NCBI RefSeq assembly: GCF_000504165.1
Contig: NZ_AYSE01000005.1
Location: 432,985-496,984, forward strand
Length of the DNA: 64,000 nucleotides
Source: Bacillus sp. FJAT-14578
GTDB lineage: Bacteria; Bacillota; Bacilli; Bacillales; Bacillaceae_H
Direction of reading: 5' to 3'
Under the pieces are notes generated by a model that saw nothing but the letters and a program-made list of their open reading frames with translations, made no database searches and was not told the origin of the DNA. Position 1 is the stretch's first letter; each line of letters starts with the position of its first letter. Shown piece after piece: positions 35,415 through 44,826 of the stretch. Made by a program: the position numbers and the translations under genes.

Positions 35415-37170
35415 TAAAATGTTTGAGCAGCGTTTAAAGCAATTAAAGGATTCCTATGAACGAATTCCTCCGGTTAGCTCACCCCAGACCATCATGGAGA
35501 ATATCCAGAAACATGAAAAGAAAAAAGAGCGGAAAAAATGGTTCCATTTACCGTATGTGGCAAGTTTTATTGGAGTCCTTCTTCTTGGAGCGATTTTTGG
35601 CATGCAGTTCCTTCAACAGCTGTCATTAGATGGCGAATCAAATTTATCTGCACGTTCCCAACAAAAAAATGAGGAGGCGAAGGTAAAAGTTGATGATGGT
35701 AAAACCATGAATCAGCTTGCTGAATCAAAGGTCAAGGAGGACCCTTCCTATCAGTTGGGCGATGAAAAATACAATGAAGCTGTCCTTGATTTATCCATGA
35801 TTTATGATCAATTTGCGGCAGATCTGAAAAGTAAGCTGGTGACAGAGGAAATCGATCATTACTCCTTTGTCCAAGAAGCACAAGAAAAACTGAATGGATT
35901 CAAAGCAAACGCCAAAAAGGAATCCAAAAGTGAAAAGCAGTTTCTGCAGCTTTGGGATGAGCATCGGACATTTATTATCCAAAAGATGGCGACTCCTGAT
36001 ATTGAATATGCAGAATTGGAACGAGATGCAAAAGCGGAAGATGGTCAAATACAAGGCTATATTGAATCCCGTCTGCAATCTTTAATCAATAAACAAAATG
36101 AGCTGTTGCCCGCTTACCAGGAGAGATGGCGCAATGTTCAATCAGAAATTACGTCGATCGATGATATGAATGCATTTCTAAAACAATTAAATGATGTACA
36201 ATCCCCATCTTCTAAAGGCATTCAAGAATTTAAGCTATTCGCTGTAGGCAGCGGGTATGAGTTTTATGACGAAGGGGAAGGGATGGTGGGATTGCGCATT
36301 GACTTCAAAGGAATGCAAAAAACCTTTAACCCTTATATCGGTTCGGCATTCCAACAACGGTTGGAAATGCTTTCCGAAAAGAAGATAGCAGTCGACGGTA
36401 CCTTGAACGTCACGTTCGAACAGTTAGGGGATTATATTGTAGAACTTGAAAAAACGATCTTAGCAGACCCGTCTTCTCCAGGTGCAAATATGTTATATGA
36501 ACAATACAAACAAGCTCTTGGCTACTATCTGTTGGGAATTGATAATCGGTTTACATTCGATTCCAGCGGCACATTGAAAGAAGATGTGAAGCAAAATTAT
36601 CAAATGTTTTTAAAGGCACACGGAGATACGAAAACGTACAACGCCGTCCAAAAGCATTATGAAATGTTGGAACGTTTCGATTTTAAAAATGTGGACGAAG
36701 TGACAAAAGCCAAGATTGATTATCCAGTTTTATTGACAGGAGATGAAACGGCAAACGAAAGCGCAAAAATCGAAGAAGCTTTATATCCGCTTCCCGAGGA
36801 ACTTCAAACCATTTACGAACAATACAAAAAAACAAAAGAGGATACACTGTTAGAAAATATTGGTCCTTACGATGTGATGCGCTTATATATTCAAGCTAGC
36901 CTAAATGGAGAATATGAAATGATTTACGCTCTTTACAGCCAAGATGACGAGTCGCTGCCTTCTAAAGAAAAAGTCCTTTCCGATTTGAAGGGAATGGGGA
37001 CGATGGATTATTCGTATATCAATAGTATCTTGAAGTATTCGGAAGAAAGAATAAAAGGGAAAACGGCATTTGTACGTTTATATACGTCGGAAAACAACTT
37101 CAATCCCGAGTTTAAATTGCTGAAAGGGAAAAATGGCATCTGGAAAGTAAAGTGGCTTCCTATGCAATGA
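35407..37170 (+). CDS. Large single-pass membrane protein, candidate regulator of the ECF sigma factor
   Basis: A 587-residue protein with a 47-residue basic cytoplasmic N-terminus, one membrane helix (VASFIGVLLLGAIFGMQFL, residues about 53-71), and a 500-residue outside domain, mostly helical and charged. The last 100 residues (from YDVMRLYIQASLNGEYEMIY to GIWKVKWLPMQ) look like an NTF2-like fold. The anti-sigma zinc motif HxxxCxxC is absent. Overlap with the sigma gene (ATG at 35407, GAGGGTGG upstream) suggests it controls that factor. I do not recognise the family. Confidence 0.75.
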   Translation: MDDKMFEQRLKQLKDSYERIPPVSSPQTIMENIQKHEKKKERKKWFHLPYVASFIGVLLLGAIFGMQFLQQLSLDGESNLSARSQQKNEEAKVKVDDGKTMNQLAESKVKEDPSYQLGDEKYNEAVLDLSMIYDQFAADLKSKLVTEEIDHYSFVQEAQEKLNGFKANAKKESKSEKQFLQLWDEHRTFIIQKMATPDIEYAELERDAKAEDGQIQGYIESRLQSLINKQNELLPAYQERWRNVQSEITSIDDMNAFLKQLNDVQSPSSKGIQEFKLFAVGSGYEFYDEGEGMVGLRIDFKGMQKTFNPYIGSAFQQRLEMLSEKKIAVDGTLNVTFEQLGDYIVELEKTILADPSSPGANMLYEQYKQALGYYLLGIDNRFTFDSSGTLKEDVKQNYQMFLKAHGDTKTYNAVQKHYEMLERFDFKNVDEVTKAKIDYPVLLTGDETANESAKIEEALYPLPEELQTIYEQYKKTKEDTLLENIGPYDVMRLYIQASLNGEYEMIYALYSQDDESLPSKEKVLSDLKGMGTMDYSYINSILKYSEERIKGKTAFVRLYTSENNFNPEFKLLKGKNGIWKVKWLPMQ

Positions 37171-37327
37171 AATCATAGGATAAAAATCAAAACTGTTTCA
37201 TATTTTCAACCCAGGTTGTACATGATAAATAAAGAATAATACATTTTTGATTAAAATCATATTTTGTGGTATACTTTTTACTTGCATATACTTGGGCGAA
37301 ATTAAAACATGATATAGGAGTGTTCTC

Positions 37328-37735
37328 ATGACTGAAAAAATCGAAGTAGGAAATGTTTTAAAAGGAAAAGTAACTGGAATTCAACCATATGGTGCATTTG
37401 TAGAAATCGCTGAAAATACTCAAGGCCTTGTTCATATTTCAGAAATCCAACATGGATTTGTAAAAGATATTAACGAACATTTAAAAGTGGGCGATGAAGT
37501 AAACGTTAAAGTTCTTTCTGTTGATGAGGCATCTGGTAAAATCGGTTTATCTATCCGTGCGACAGAAGAAGCGCCTGCACAAGAAGAAGTTGCTGCAAAA
37601 CCAAAAGCTCCAAAGAAGCGTCAAGCAACTGTACAAACGCAAACAACTGAAGCACCTCAAGGTTTCAACACATTGAAAGAGAAGCTTCAAGAATGGATCG
37701 ATCAATCTGATCGTAAAGATTTAATCAACAAGTAA
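37328..37735 (+). CDS. yugI: S1-domain RNA-binding protein YugI (general stress protein 13)
   Basis: A 135-residue protein with an S1 domain in the first 75 residues (GNVLKGKVTGIQPYGAFVEI, GLVHISEI, VKVLSVDEASGKIGLSIR), then an Ala/Pro/Lys-rich linker and a C-terminal helix. This is YugI/GSP13, a ribosome-associated stress protein. ATAGGAG precedes the ATG. Its terminator is intact, and a group II intron lies immediately after the T-run. Confidence 0.93.
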   Translation: MTEKIEVGNVLKGKVTGIQPYGAFVEIAENTQGLVHISEIQHGFVKDINEHLKVGDEVNVKVLSVDEASGKIGLSIRATEEAPAQEEVAAKPKAPKKRQATVQTQTTEAPQGFNTLKEKLQEWIDQSDRKDLINK

Positions 37736-37740
37736 GTGTG

Positions 37741-37769
37741 AAAAAGCGTCCGTTAGGGCGCTTTTTTAT
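37741..37769 (+). terminator. Terminator of yugI and insertion site of the intron
   Basis: AAAAAGCG(TCC) pairs with (GGG)CGCTTTTT, followed by TTATT. The intron starts at GTGTG one or two bases later, the target rule for class IIC introns. Confidence 0.85.
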
Positions 37770-38269
37770 TGTGTGCCAGGCATGGCAACTATCTAGGTGG
37801 TGAAAGTCCACTGTGGGGGTACACATCGACCAACCACTAAGGAAGCGCAAGGTACTTATCGTGAGGTAGGGGCTGGAGGAAGCGTGGAATAAAATCTTGG
37901 CTCGACGTACAGAAATCTGATACTAAGGCTTTATAAAGGGGATGAGGCTCCAATACAAGTCAAAGTCCAAAAGATGTGCGTAACTTTATAAGGTAAATCA
38001 GACGAGTAAAAGAGGAAAGATAGTTACCTTACCCTGGGAGGTCTTGCGGATGTACAGAAGTACAGTCGAAAACGGTTAATCGCAAGAAGTCAGCAGAAGC
38101 CATAGTAATGAGTAAACTTATGAAGGGCTGAACAATTTATAGTGTTTCAACGCCACGAATGCGTAAGTAACGAACTCCGAATGTGTTAATGGTGAAAGTA
38201 TGAGCGTATCTCAAAGGATAACCAAAAAGGAGATATTACTTACTACGTGAGAGGGAAGGGGAAACGAGT

Positions 38270-39544
38270 GTGAAACTTTTAGAACAGATTCTAAGTAATC
38301 AAAATATGAATGAAGCCTACTTACGTGTCTATAAAAATAAAGGTGCAAGTGGGGTCGACGGAGTAACAGTCGACGAGCTAAAACAATATCTGAAAGAGAA
38401 CAAGGATGAACTGCGCCAGCGTATCAGAACAAGAAAATACCAACCACAAGCTGCCTTAAGAGTGGAGATCCCAAAAGAAAATGGAAAGATGCGCAAATTG
38501 GGAATACCAACAGTAGTGGATAGAGTAGTTCAACAAGCTATTCATCAAGTACTTAGTCCGATATTTGAAAAGCAATTTAGTGAATTCAGTTACGGCTTTA
38601 GACCAAAAAGAAGTTGCGAAATGGCCATAATAAAAAGCTTGGAACTTCTGAATGATGGACACGATTGGGTAGTGGACATTGACCTTGAAAGATTCTTCGA
38701 TACAGTCCACCACGATAAACTCATGCGAATTATAGCCAATACAATAGATGATGGAGACGTTATCTCTCTAATAAGAAAATATCTCGTCAGTGGGGTCATG
38801 GTGAATGGGAAATATGAAGAAACACCAGTCGGGACTCCGCAAGGAGGCAACCTCAGTCCACTATTGAGTAATATTATGTTGAATGAACTCGATAAGGAAC
38901 TAGAAAGTAGAGGATTACGATTCGTGAGATACGCTGATGACGCCCTCATCTTTGTGAAAAGCGAAAAATCAGCGAACAGAGTGATGAAATCAATCGTGAG
39001 ATTTATAGAAGAGAAATTAGGATTGATAGTAAATGCCGAAAAGAGTAAAATCTTTCGCCCAAAAGAGTTAAAATTCTTGGGGTTTGGGTACTATTATGAT
39101 TCTAAAAACGAGAGATACCGAGTAAAACCCCATCCCATTTCAATTCAGAAATTTCAAAGGAAGCTTCGACAACTGACAAAGCGAAGCTGGAGTATTCCGC
39201 TAGACTACCGAATATTGAAATTGAAACAAGTCATATTCGGGTGGGTGAATTACTTTAGAATCGCGAATATGAAAAAAGCCATGGAACGAACAGATATGAA
39301 ACTGCGCTCCAGAATCAGAATAATCATCTGGAAGCAATGGAAGGTACCGAAGAAACAAATCAAATCGCTCATTCAACTAGGGATTCCGAAGGAAGAAGCG
39401 AAAGGATTAACCTACTGTCGAAAAGGTTACCGATATATAGGATTATCAAAAGTCGTCCAAAGAGCAATCTCAAACAAAAGACTAAGGCAGAGGGGAGTAC
39501 CCTCTGCCTTAGAACGTTACTTAAAAGTACACACTGTAATATAA
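38270..39544 (+). CDS. ltrA: Group II intron reverse transcriptase/maturase
   Basis: A 424-residue intron-encoded protein. The RT domain starts with NKGASGVDGVTVDELKQYL, includes YGFRPKRSC, VVDIDLERFFDTV and PQGGNLSPLLSN, and has YADD at residues 221-224 as the catalytic centre. The maturase (X) domain follows from about residue 300, with FGWVNYFRIANMKKAM. There is no H-N-H endonuclease domain, as expected for class C. It starts at GTG with AAGGGGAAACG upstream. It promotes splicing and reverse-transcribes the intron at its target. Confidence 0.93.
   Translation: MKLLEQILSNQNMNEAYLRVYKNKGASGVDGVTVDELKQYLKENKDELRQRIRTRKYQPQAALRVEIPKENGKMRKLGIPTVVDRVVQQAIHQVLSPIFEKQFSEFSYGFRPKRSCEMAIIKSLELLNDGHDWVVDIDLERFFDTVHHDKLMRIIANTIDDGDVISLIRKYLVSGVMVNGKYEETPVGTPQGGNLSPLLSNIMLNELDKELESRGLRFVRYADDALIFVKSEKSANRVMKSIVRFIEEKLGLIVNAEKSKIFRPKELKFLGFGYYYDSKNERYRVKPHPISIQKFQRKLRQLTKRSWSIPLDYRILKLKQVIFGWVNYFRIANMKKAMERTDMKLRSRIRIIIWKQWKVPKKQIKSLIQLGIPKEEAKGLTYCRKGYRYIGLSKVVQRAISNKRLRQRGVPSALERYLKVHTVI
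39479..39513 (+). repeat. Hairpin within the 3' end of the maturase gene
   Basis: CTAAGGCAGAGGG pairs perfectly with CCCTCTGCCTTAG around a six-base loop inside coding sequence. It probably belongs to the domain IV RNA stem. Confidence 0.6.
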
Positions 39545-39680
39545 ATTGAAACGCCGTATACGAGACCCGTACGTACGGTGTTGTGAGAGGGGCGAAAATA
39601 AGCTAATTTATTTTCCCTCTACTCGATTCAATATGATTGGTTCACATGAATCATCAACAGCCTTGTTGAATAAAGCTTAA

Positions 39681-39720
39681 CAAAAAGAAAAGGTCCTTAT
39701 ACAGGAGCCTTTTCTTTTTT
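39681..39720. terminator. Terminator-like hairpin downstream of the intron
   Basis: AAAAAGAAAAGG(TCC) pairs with (GGAG)CCTTTTCTTTTT. It lies between the intron and the repeat near yuzA and would act in either direction. Confidence 0.72.
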
Positions 39721-39725
39721 TAGAA

Positions 39726-39816
39726 TGTCTAGCTGCAGCGGCTGGGGACTCGCGTCGTTTCACCTTTTTCCAGCGCGTACCGTCCTTGAACGAGCCGCTT
39801 CCGCTTTTCTTTGTAT
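39726..39816 (-). repeat. GTCTAGCT-type intergenic repeat
   Basis: AATGTCTAGCTGCAGCGGCTGGGGACTCG ... CGCTTCCGCTTTTCTTTG is a diverged form of the GTCTAGCTCCAGCGCC...GCTTTTCTT repeats common in Bacillus genomes. It ends one base before the yuzA stop codon. Recognition is from memory of that family. Confidence 0.5.
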
Positions 39817-40047
39817 TTAGCGTGTTGCCCGTGCGTCAGAACGCTCTACTTCTTCAGATGGTTTAAATAGTAAGCCTAAGTTGATTAAACCGGCAATTCC
39901 TACTAATCCATAGATGATGCGTGAAAGCGCTGAGTCTTGTCCACCGAAGATCGCAGCCACTAAATCAAACTGAAAAAAGCCGATTAGTCCCCAGTTAATG
40001 GCACCAATGATTGTAAGAACGAGTGCAATGCGTTGAATCGCGCTCAT
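39817..40047 (-). CDS. yuzA: YuzA-like DUF378 membrane protein
   Basis: A 76-residue protein with two membrane helices (about residues 5-26 and 40-62). The DUF378 signature GAINWGLIGFFQFDLV is clear, followed by the SRIIYGLVGIAGL helix and a charged tail. Function unknown. AGGAGGTTACC before the ATG is strong. yuzA next to yugJ/yugI agrees with Bacillus order. Confidence 0.88.
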   Translation of the reverse strand: MSAIQRIALVLTIIGAINWGLIGFFQFDLVAAIFGGQDSALSRIIYGLVGIAGLINLGLLFKPSEEVERSDARATR

Positions 40048-40206
40048 AAGGTAACCTCCTTAATATGTGATTCCCTATTAGGTTGTTTTTTTTACGAAAA
40101 AATATGCATGCTGCACATGTAAATGGAAATAACTTTTCAAGAGGCACTTTGCTTTACAGCTATAAAAGTGTTTATCATAATAAAGCATGAAAGGGAGGTT
40201 ACGAAC

Positions 40207-41370
40207 ATGAATTCATTTACGTTTTATAACCCAACTAAGCTGATTTTCGGAAGAGGAGAATTACAGCAGTTAGAGCAAGAAATTAACCACTATGGCAAAA
40301 AGGTGCTTCTTGTATACGGAGGAGGCAGCATTAAACGAAATGGTCTTTATGATCAGGTGATAAATATTTTGGAAAAAGCGGGAGCTCAGGTGTTCGAACT
40401 GCCGGGAGTGGAGCCAAATCCTCGTCTCTCTACTGTACATAAGGGTGTAGAAATCTGTAAAAATGAAAACGTCGACTTTTTGTTGGCAGTCGGAGGAGGC
40501 AGTGTGATCGATTGTACGAAGGCCGTAGCGGCAGGAGCCAAATATGATGGAGATGTATGGGATATCGTCACGAAAAAAGCAGCGGCGACAGATGCACTCC
40601 CATTTGGAACGGTCCTTACGCTTGCAGCCACCGGTTCTGAAATGAACGCCGGTTCGGTTATTACCAATTGGGAAACGAAAGAGAAATATGGCTGGGGAAG
40701 TCCATACACATTCCCTAAGTTCTCGATTTTGGATCCTGTGAATACATTCACGGTGCCGAAGAATCAAACGATTTATGGCATTGTGGACATGATGAGCCAT
40801 GTGTTTGAACAATATTTCCATCAAGTTTCCAATACACCGCTGCAGGATCGTTTATGTGAATCTGTGTTGCAAACGGTTATGGAGGCAGGTCCTAAGCTTG
40901 TGAACGATCTCGAGAATTATGAGCTTCGCGAAACCATCCTTTATTCGGGTACCATTGCGTTAAATGGCATGCTTCAAATGGGTTATCAAGGGGATTGGGC
41001 TACCCATAACATTGAACATGCTGTATCGGCGGTCTATGATATCCCTCACGGCGGCGGTCTTGCCATTTTATTTCCGAACTGGATGAAGCATACTCTTCAC
41101 GAAAACGTAGGCCGCTATAAGCAATTGGCTGTTCGCGTCTTTCATGTAAATCCGGAAGGAAAAACAGATGAGGCGATCGCACTTGAAGGAATCGAGAAGC
41201 TGCGCGAATTTTGGTCCGGTATTGGTGCTCCTTCTCGTTTGGCTGATTATGAAATCGGGGATGAAAACCTTGAACTCATGGCAGACAAAGCAATGGCATA
41301 CGGGGAATTTGGGCGCTTTAAAGTATTGAATAAAGAAGATGTGCTTGCTATCCTAAAAGCGTCTCTATAA
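40207..41370 (+). CDS. yugJ: Iron-containing alcohol dehydrogenase YugJ
   Basis: A 387-residue group III alcohol dehydrogenase, similar to NADH-dependent butanol dehydrogenases. NAD motif [14 protein letters not shown] is at about residues 95-108. Metal ligands are likely Asp in [15 protein letters not shown], His in that segment, and His in NIEHAVSA and [13 protein letters not shown] frame extends 28 codons upstream, but GGGAGG stands before the ATG at 40207. It follows yuzA divergently and ends in a terminator shared with mrpG. Confidence 0.92.
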   Translation: MNSFTFYNPTKLIFGRGELQQLEQEINHYGKKVLLVYGGGSIKRNGLYDQVINILEKAGAQVFELPGVEPNPRLSTVHKGVEICKNENVDFLLAVGGGSVIDCTKAVAAGAKYDGDVWDIVTKKAAATDALPFGTVLTLAATGSEMNAGSVITNWETKEKYGWGSPYTFPKFSILDPVNTFTVPKNQTIYGIVDMMSHVFEQYFHQVSNTPLQDRLCESVLQTVMEAGPKLVNDLENYELRETILYSGTIALNGMLQMGYQGDWATHNIEHAVSAVYDIPHGGGLAILFPNWMKHTLHENVGRYKQLAVRVFHVNPEGKTDEAIALEGIEKLREFWSGIGAPSRLADYEIGDENLELMADKAMAYGEFGRFKVLNKEDVLAILKASL

Positions 41371-41422
41371 CAAAAGAACCCGTCGTGAAACTCCAGGAGG
41401 CTTTTCGCGACGGGTTCTTTTG
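41371..41422. terminator. Bidirectional terminator between yugJ and mrpG
   Basis: Perfect 15-base arms CAAAAGAACCCGTCG (41371-41385) and complement (41408-41422). It lies between convergent genes. Confidence 0.85.
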
Positions 41423-41454
41423 GCTCTACAATAAAGGAAAGGGAAATGATGCGG

Positions 41455-41835
41455 TCAGCGCATTTTTAAAGTTTCTTTTTCAGCCGATTGCCTTGCTTCT
41501 TTTTTCATCTTCAAATCATCCTGGATGGTTTCTTCCCACAGAGGAACGCCCTTGTAATAAGCTGCTCGGCAAATGAGATGTCCGGCAACAGGCGAGGTCA
41601 TAAAGACAAATACAATTCCTAACATTAACCGAGCGCTAATGTAGCCTTGTTCCACCCAGAAGAAAAGTAGTGTGCCTATTAAGATGAGCATGATGCCCAG
41701 CGTAGAGCTTTTAGAAGCGGCATGACTGCGCGTATACGTATCTGGCATTCGAATAAAGCCAATCGTCGTGACCAGGCTGAGAAGAGAACCGATGATAATG
41801 ATAATGGCTGCACCATATTTAACGATTTCGGTCAT
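41455..41835 (-). CDS. mrpG: Mrp antiporter subunit G
   Basis: A 126-residue membrane subunit with three helices and the family motif IGFIRMPDTYTRSHAASKSSTLG (about 27-49). Last gene of the seven-gene Mrp operon. GAGGTG supports the ATG at 41835; the start lies inside mrpF. The C-terminal 30 residues are charged and cytoplasmic. MrpG helps assemble the complex that exchanges cytoplasmic Na+ for protons. Confidence 0.93.
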   Translation of the reverse strand: MTEIVKYGAAIIIIIGSLLSLVTTIGFIRMPDTYTRSHAASKSSTLGIMLILIGTLLFFWVEQGYISARLMLGIVFVFMTSPVAGHLICRAAYYKGVPLWEETIQDDLKMKKEARQSAEKETLKMR

Positions 41836-42103
41836 TTTCAATCACCTCTCCTTTCTCTAAAAATTTGGAAAAGGCGATTGTTCCAATGAAGGAAATAATT
41901 CCGAATAGCAAAATAACTTCAAAATAAGCATCTGTATCAAAGATGGCACAAATGATTCCGGTGATTCCGATCAGGTTAATCCCGATTGCATCAAGTGCCA
42001 TTACACGGTCCGGTGTTGAGGGGCCTTTAACCGCACGGTAAACCAAACCAATTGTAGCGATAGAAATAATGATAAGTGCAGTGTTCAACAAACCTTCAAT
42101 CAT
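41819..42103 (-). CDS. mrpF: Mrp antiporter subunit F
   Basis: A 94-residue subunit with three helices. The conserved loop RAVKGPSTPDRVMALDAIG (about 23-41) is the MnhF signature. The start overlaps the mrpE stop by four bases (ATGA) and the end overlaps mrpG, showing translational coupling. GAGGTGAG precedes the ATG. Confidence 0.93.
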   Translation of the reverse strand: MIEGLLNTALIIISIATIGLVYRAVKGPSTPDRVMALDAIGINLIGITGIICAIFDTDAYFEVILLFGIISFIGTIAFSKFLEKGEVIENDRNR

Positions 42104-42579
42104 CCGCGGCTCACCTCCATGATCGCTTTTTCGAATGTATTTTTAATATCATCGATTGCTTCATCGACATCATTCACATTCATTGCATGGATGTATAAAA
42201 TCGAATTATCATCTGATATATCCATGACGAGTGTCCCGGGAGTCAAGGTGATCAGATTCGCCAAAATCGTAATTTCCCAATCCTTCTTCACTGTAATGGG
42301 AAGAGCAAAAATACAGGGTTGGATATTAAGCTTTGGCCGTAGAATATCGCGGACTACGATAATGTTAGACTTTACAAGTTCTCTCATAAAAAGCAACAAC
42401 AGTTTCATGAGAGAATACACCCTGGCCATATAAAAACGTTCGGAGAAAAACCTTCTTAACACAAAAAGAATAAAAATTCCTAGAATATATCCAATGATGA
42501 ATGTAACCCCAGATAATGAGTGGTTGAGGAACATCCACATGAAAGCAATAATAAAGTTGAGCAATATTTGAAACGACAT
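42100..42579 (-). CDS. mrpE: Mrp antiporter subunit E
   Basis: A 159-residue subunit with N-terminal helices (MSFQILLNFIIAFMWMF; VTFIIGYILGIFILFVL) and a cytoplasmic domain containing NLITLTPGTLVMDISDD, the MnhE signature. AAGGAG favours the second ATG, at 42579. It is placed between mrpD and mrpF with almost no gap. Confidence 0.93.
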   Translation of the reverse strand: MSFQILLNFIIAFMWMFLNHSLSGVTFIIGYILGIFILFVLRRFFSERFYMARVYSLMKLLLLFMRELVKSNIIVVRDILRPKLNIQPCIFALPITVKKDWEITILANLITLTPGTLVMDISDDNSILYIHAMNVNDVDEAIDDIKNTFEKAIMEVSRG

Positions 42580-42585
42580 ATGCAT

Positions 42586-44067
42586 CTACTCCTTTAACAC
42601 TGAATGGATGTAGATAGAAGGGTCTGATAATGTTTGGGCTGCTTCCGCTACATATGGATAAATCCATTCAGCCCCTACACCCATAAAGATCGAGAGAATC
42701 AAAAGCATGAACGGAGGATACAGCAATCCTTTCGTGCTGCCTTTTTCTTGTTCTGCCGATAGTCTCGGCTCTCTCCAAAAGCAATTGATAAAAATTTTCA
42801 TGACAGAATACAGCACGAGCAAGCTGGAAATGAGTAAGACGGCTACAAACGTATAATTTTCTGTTTCCAGTCCGCTTTGGAGAAGGAGCAGTTTGCCAAC
42901 AAAGCCGCTTAAAGGCGGAATTCCCGCGAGTGCGATGACAGCTAAGAAAAACATCCATCCTAACAGTGGGTGGCGTTTGATTAAGCCGCCCATTTCTTTT
43001 ATTTTGCTTGTACCTGTAATCACAATCATCGCCCCGGCTAACAAAAATAAAGCCCCTTTAATGACCATGTCGTGCAGTAAATAGTAAATAGCTCCTGTCA
43101 ATCCTTCAGGTGTAGCAAGCGTCACACCGTAGAGAATAACGCCTACAGCAATGATAATGTTGTAAATTAAAATCTTTTTGATATCCCAGTAGGCAATGGC
43201 CCCCACGGCTCCAATAATAATGGTTAATAGTGCCATATAGCCAATAATTGTATGGGTAAAGGATTGATCATGGTAAAACAAGAGAGTGAACGTACGGAAA
43301 ATCGAATAGACACCTACCTTTGTGAGCAATGCTCCAAACAGCGCCGTCACGGAAGCAGGAGGGGCTTCATAAGAGCCCGGAAGCCAAAAGTAGAGCGGGA
43401 AGATAGCTCCCTTTAGACCAAATACAATTAGAAAGAGGATAGCGATCACTGTTAAAATACCTGGTTGGTTTACCTCGCTAATCCTAACGGATAAATCAGC
43501 CATGTTAAGGGTTCCGGTGACGGAATATAAATACCCGACGGCGATAACGAAAAGGGCGGAGGAGATGATATTAACCAAAATATATTTAATCGATTCCCTT
43601 AATTGGATCTTCGTCCCTCCCAATACAATAAGCACATACGAAGACATTAACATGACTTCAAAGAAGACGAATAAGTTAAAAATATCTCCTGTCAAAAAGG
43701 CCCCGATGACTCCTGTGACAAGGAATTGGACAAAGGCGTAAAAGAAAAACTTCTCACGTTCTTTTCCGATGGAACGAAAAGCAAATAATACGCAGCAAAA
43801 GCTGACAATACTTGCTGTGAAAACAAGTAAAGAAGAAAATAGATCAGCAACCAGCACGATTCCAAATGGAGCGGGCCAGTCTCCGAGCTCATGCATTTGA
43901 ATTCCTTTTTTATAAACAGTCTGAACAAGCGCTGCTGATAAGCCAATTGTGATTAAAAATGAAATTACGCTTACTGTTTTTTGGAGGCGCACATGATCTT
44001 TTAAAAACATTAAAATGATTCCGGTGATCAAAGGAATGATCAGCGGCAAAATAACAAGATTATTCAT
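42586..44067 (-). CDS. mrpD: Mrp antiporter subunit D
   Basis: A 493-residue proton-translocating subunit of the NuoN/MrpD type with about fourteen helices. Key charged positions are in VFFEVMLMSSYVLIVLGG (conserved Glu in helix 5) and LKGAIFPLYFWLPGSYEAPP (conserved Lys), with LLHDMVIKGALFLLAG further on. The frame opens at 44076, but the ATG at 44067 gives the usual length; both overlap mrpC. Confidence 0.95.
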   Translation of the reverse strand: MNNLVILPLIIPLITGIILMFLKDHVRLQKTVSVISFLITIGLSAALVQTVYKKGIQMHELGDWPAPFGIVLVADLFSSLLVFTASIVSFCCVLFAFRSIGKEREKFFFYAFVQFLVTGVIGAFLTGDIFNLFVFFEVMLMSSYVLIVLGGTKIQLRESIKYILVNIISSALFVIAVGYLYSVTGTLNMADLSVRISEVNQPGILTVIAILFLIVFGLKGAIFPLYFWLPGSYEAPPASVTALFGALLTKVGVYSIFRTFTLLFYHDQSFTHTIIGYMALLTIIIGAVGAIAYWDIKKILIYNIIIAVGVILYGVTLATPEGLTGAIYYLLHDMVIKGALFLLAGAMIVITGTSKIKEMGGLIKRHPLLGWMFFLAVIALAGIPPLSGFVGKLLLLQSGLETENYTFVAVLLISSLLVLYSVMKIFINCFWREPRLSAEQEKGSTKGLLYPPFMLLILSIFMGVGAEWIYPYVAEAAQTLSDPSIYIHSVLKE

Positions 44068-44401
44068 GGTTTTCATTACCCCTTAACTTATCCATATCGT
44101 CTGTTCCAAGCTCTTGGTAAGCGCGATAAGCTAATACGAGTAAAAATGAAGTAACGCCAAAGCTAATAACAATCGCAGTTAAAATAAGAGCTTGAGGGAG
44201 GGCATCAGTATAAGAGGAAGCCTTTTCTCCTAAAAGAGGGGCTGCACCTCTTTTTAACCCTCCCATCGTCAGCAATAGTAAGTGGGCTCCATGACTTAAA
44301 AGCCCTGTACCAATAATGATTCGAAGTAAACTTCTGGATAACATGAGATACGTTGCAGCCATAAAAAGAATGCCTGCAACAATAGACATAACTATTTCCA
44401 T
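44060..44401 (-). CDS. mrpC: Mrp antiporter subunit C
   Basis: A 113-residue NuoK-like subunit with three helices. The motif GTGLLSHGAHLLLL and the DALPQALILTAIVISFG segment with conserved acidic residue are diagnostic. Start and mrpB stop overlap by one base; the end overlaps mrpD. A cytoplasmic charged tail follows. Confidence 0.93.
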   Translation of the reverse strand: MEIVMSIVAGILFMAATYLMLSRSLLRIIIGTGLLSHGAHLLLLTMGGLKRGAAPLLGEKASSYTDALPQALILTAIVISFGVTSFLLVLAYRAYQELGTDDMDKLRGNENHE

Positions 44402-44823
44402 TATTCATTCTCTCCAATCGTCTGAATAATGGTCATGGTGACACCCACCACAACGAGATAAACCCCGAGGTCAAAGAGACTGGCTGTTGCTAAGGACACT
44501 TCCCCAAGGGCAGGAAGGTGCAGATATCCAAATGTATGCGTTAAGAACGGAACGTCAAAAAGAAAAGAACCTAAACCGGTTAATACGGCAACTAATAGGC
44601 CGGTTGCAATTAACATTTTATAATCGAACGGGATGACGTTTTTGACAGTTTCTACATCGAAAGCAACCAGTAATAAAACAAGCCCTGATGAGGCCATCAA
44701 TCCTCCGACAAATCCCCCTCCTGGTGTATAGTGTCCGGTCCAAAAGAGATAAATGGAGAAGATGATAATCATAAAGACGATGACTTTTGCAACGGTTTGT
44801 AAAACTAAATCATTTACTTTCAT
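44401..44823 (-). CDS. mrpB: Mrp antiporter subunit B
   Basis: A 140-residue subunit with four helices. WTGHYTPGGGFVGGLMASSG near residue 27 is the MnhB signature. It starts three bases after the mrpA stop and overlaps mrpC at its end, so it is firmly within the operon. Confidence 0.94.
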   Translation of the reverse strand: MKVNDLVLQTVAKVIVFMIIIFSIYLFWTGHYTPGGGFVGGLMASSGLVLLLVAFDVETVKNVIPFDYKMLIATGLLVAVLTGLGSFLFDVPFLTHTFGYLHLPALGEVSLATASLFDLGVYLVVVGVTMTIIQTIGENE

Positions 44824-44826
44824 CCT

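Larger units (their letters stand above)
37771..39627 (+). mobile_element. Group IIC intron, complete
   Basis: A retroelement ribozyme of about 1857 bases. The 5' end GTGTGCCAGGCATGG and the conserved GGTGGTGAAAGTCCAC element start domain I; the ORF sits in domain IV. Domain V is visible at 39551-39581, where ACGCCGTA pairs with TACGGTGT and carries the CGC triad typical of class C. Domain VI with its branch-point A follows, and the intron ends near CTACTCGAT. It sits directly after the yugI terminator. It appears intact; the ends are inferred, within a few bases. Confidence 0.87.

Noticed and set aside
38590..38949. 119-codon minus-strand ORF
   Set aside because: It is antisense to the reverse transcriptase core of the intron and has a shadow-like Ser/Leu-rich composition.
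41385..41576. 63-codon plus-strand ORF
   Set aside because: It begins inside the yugJ terminator and covers mrpG antisense.
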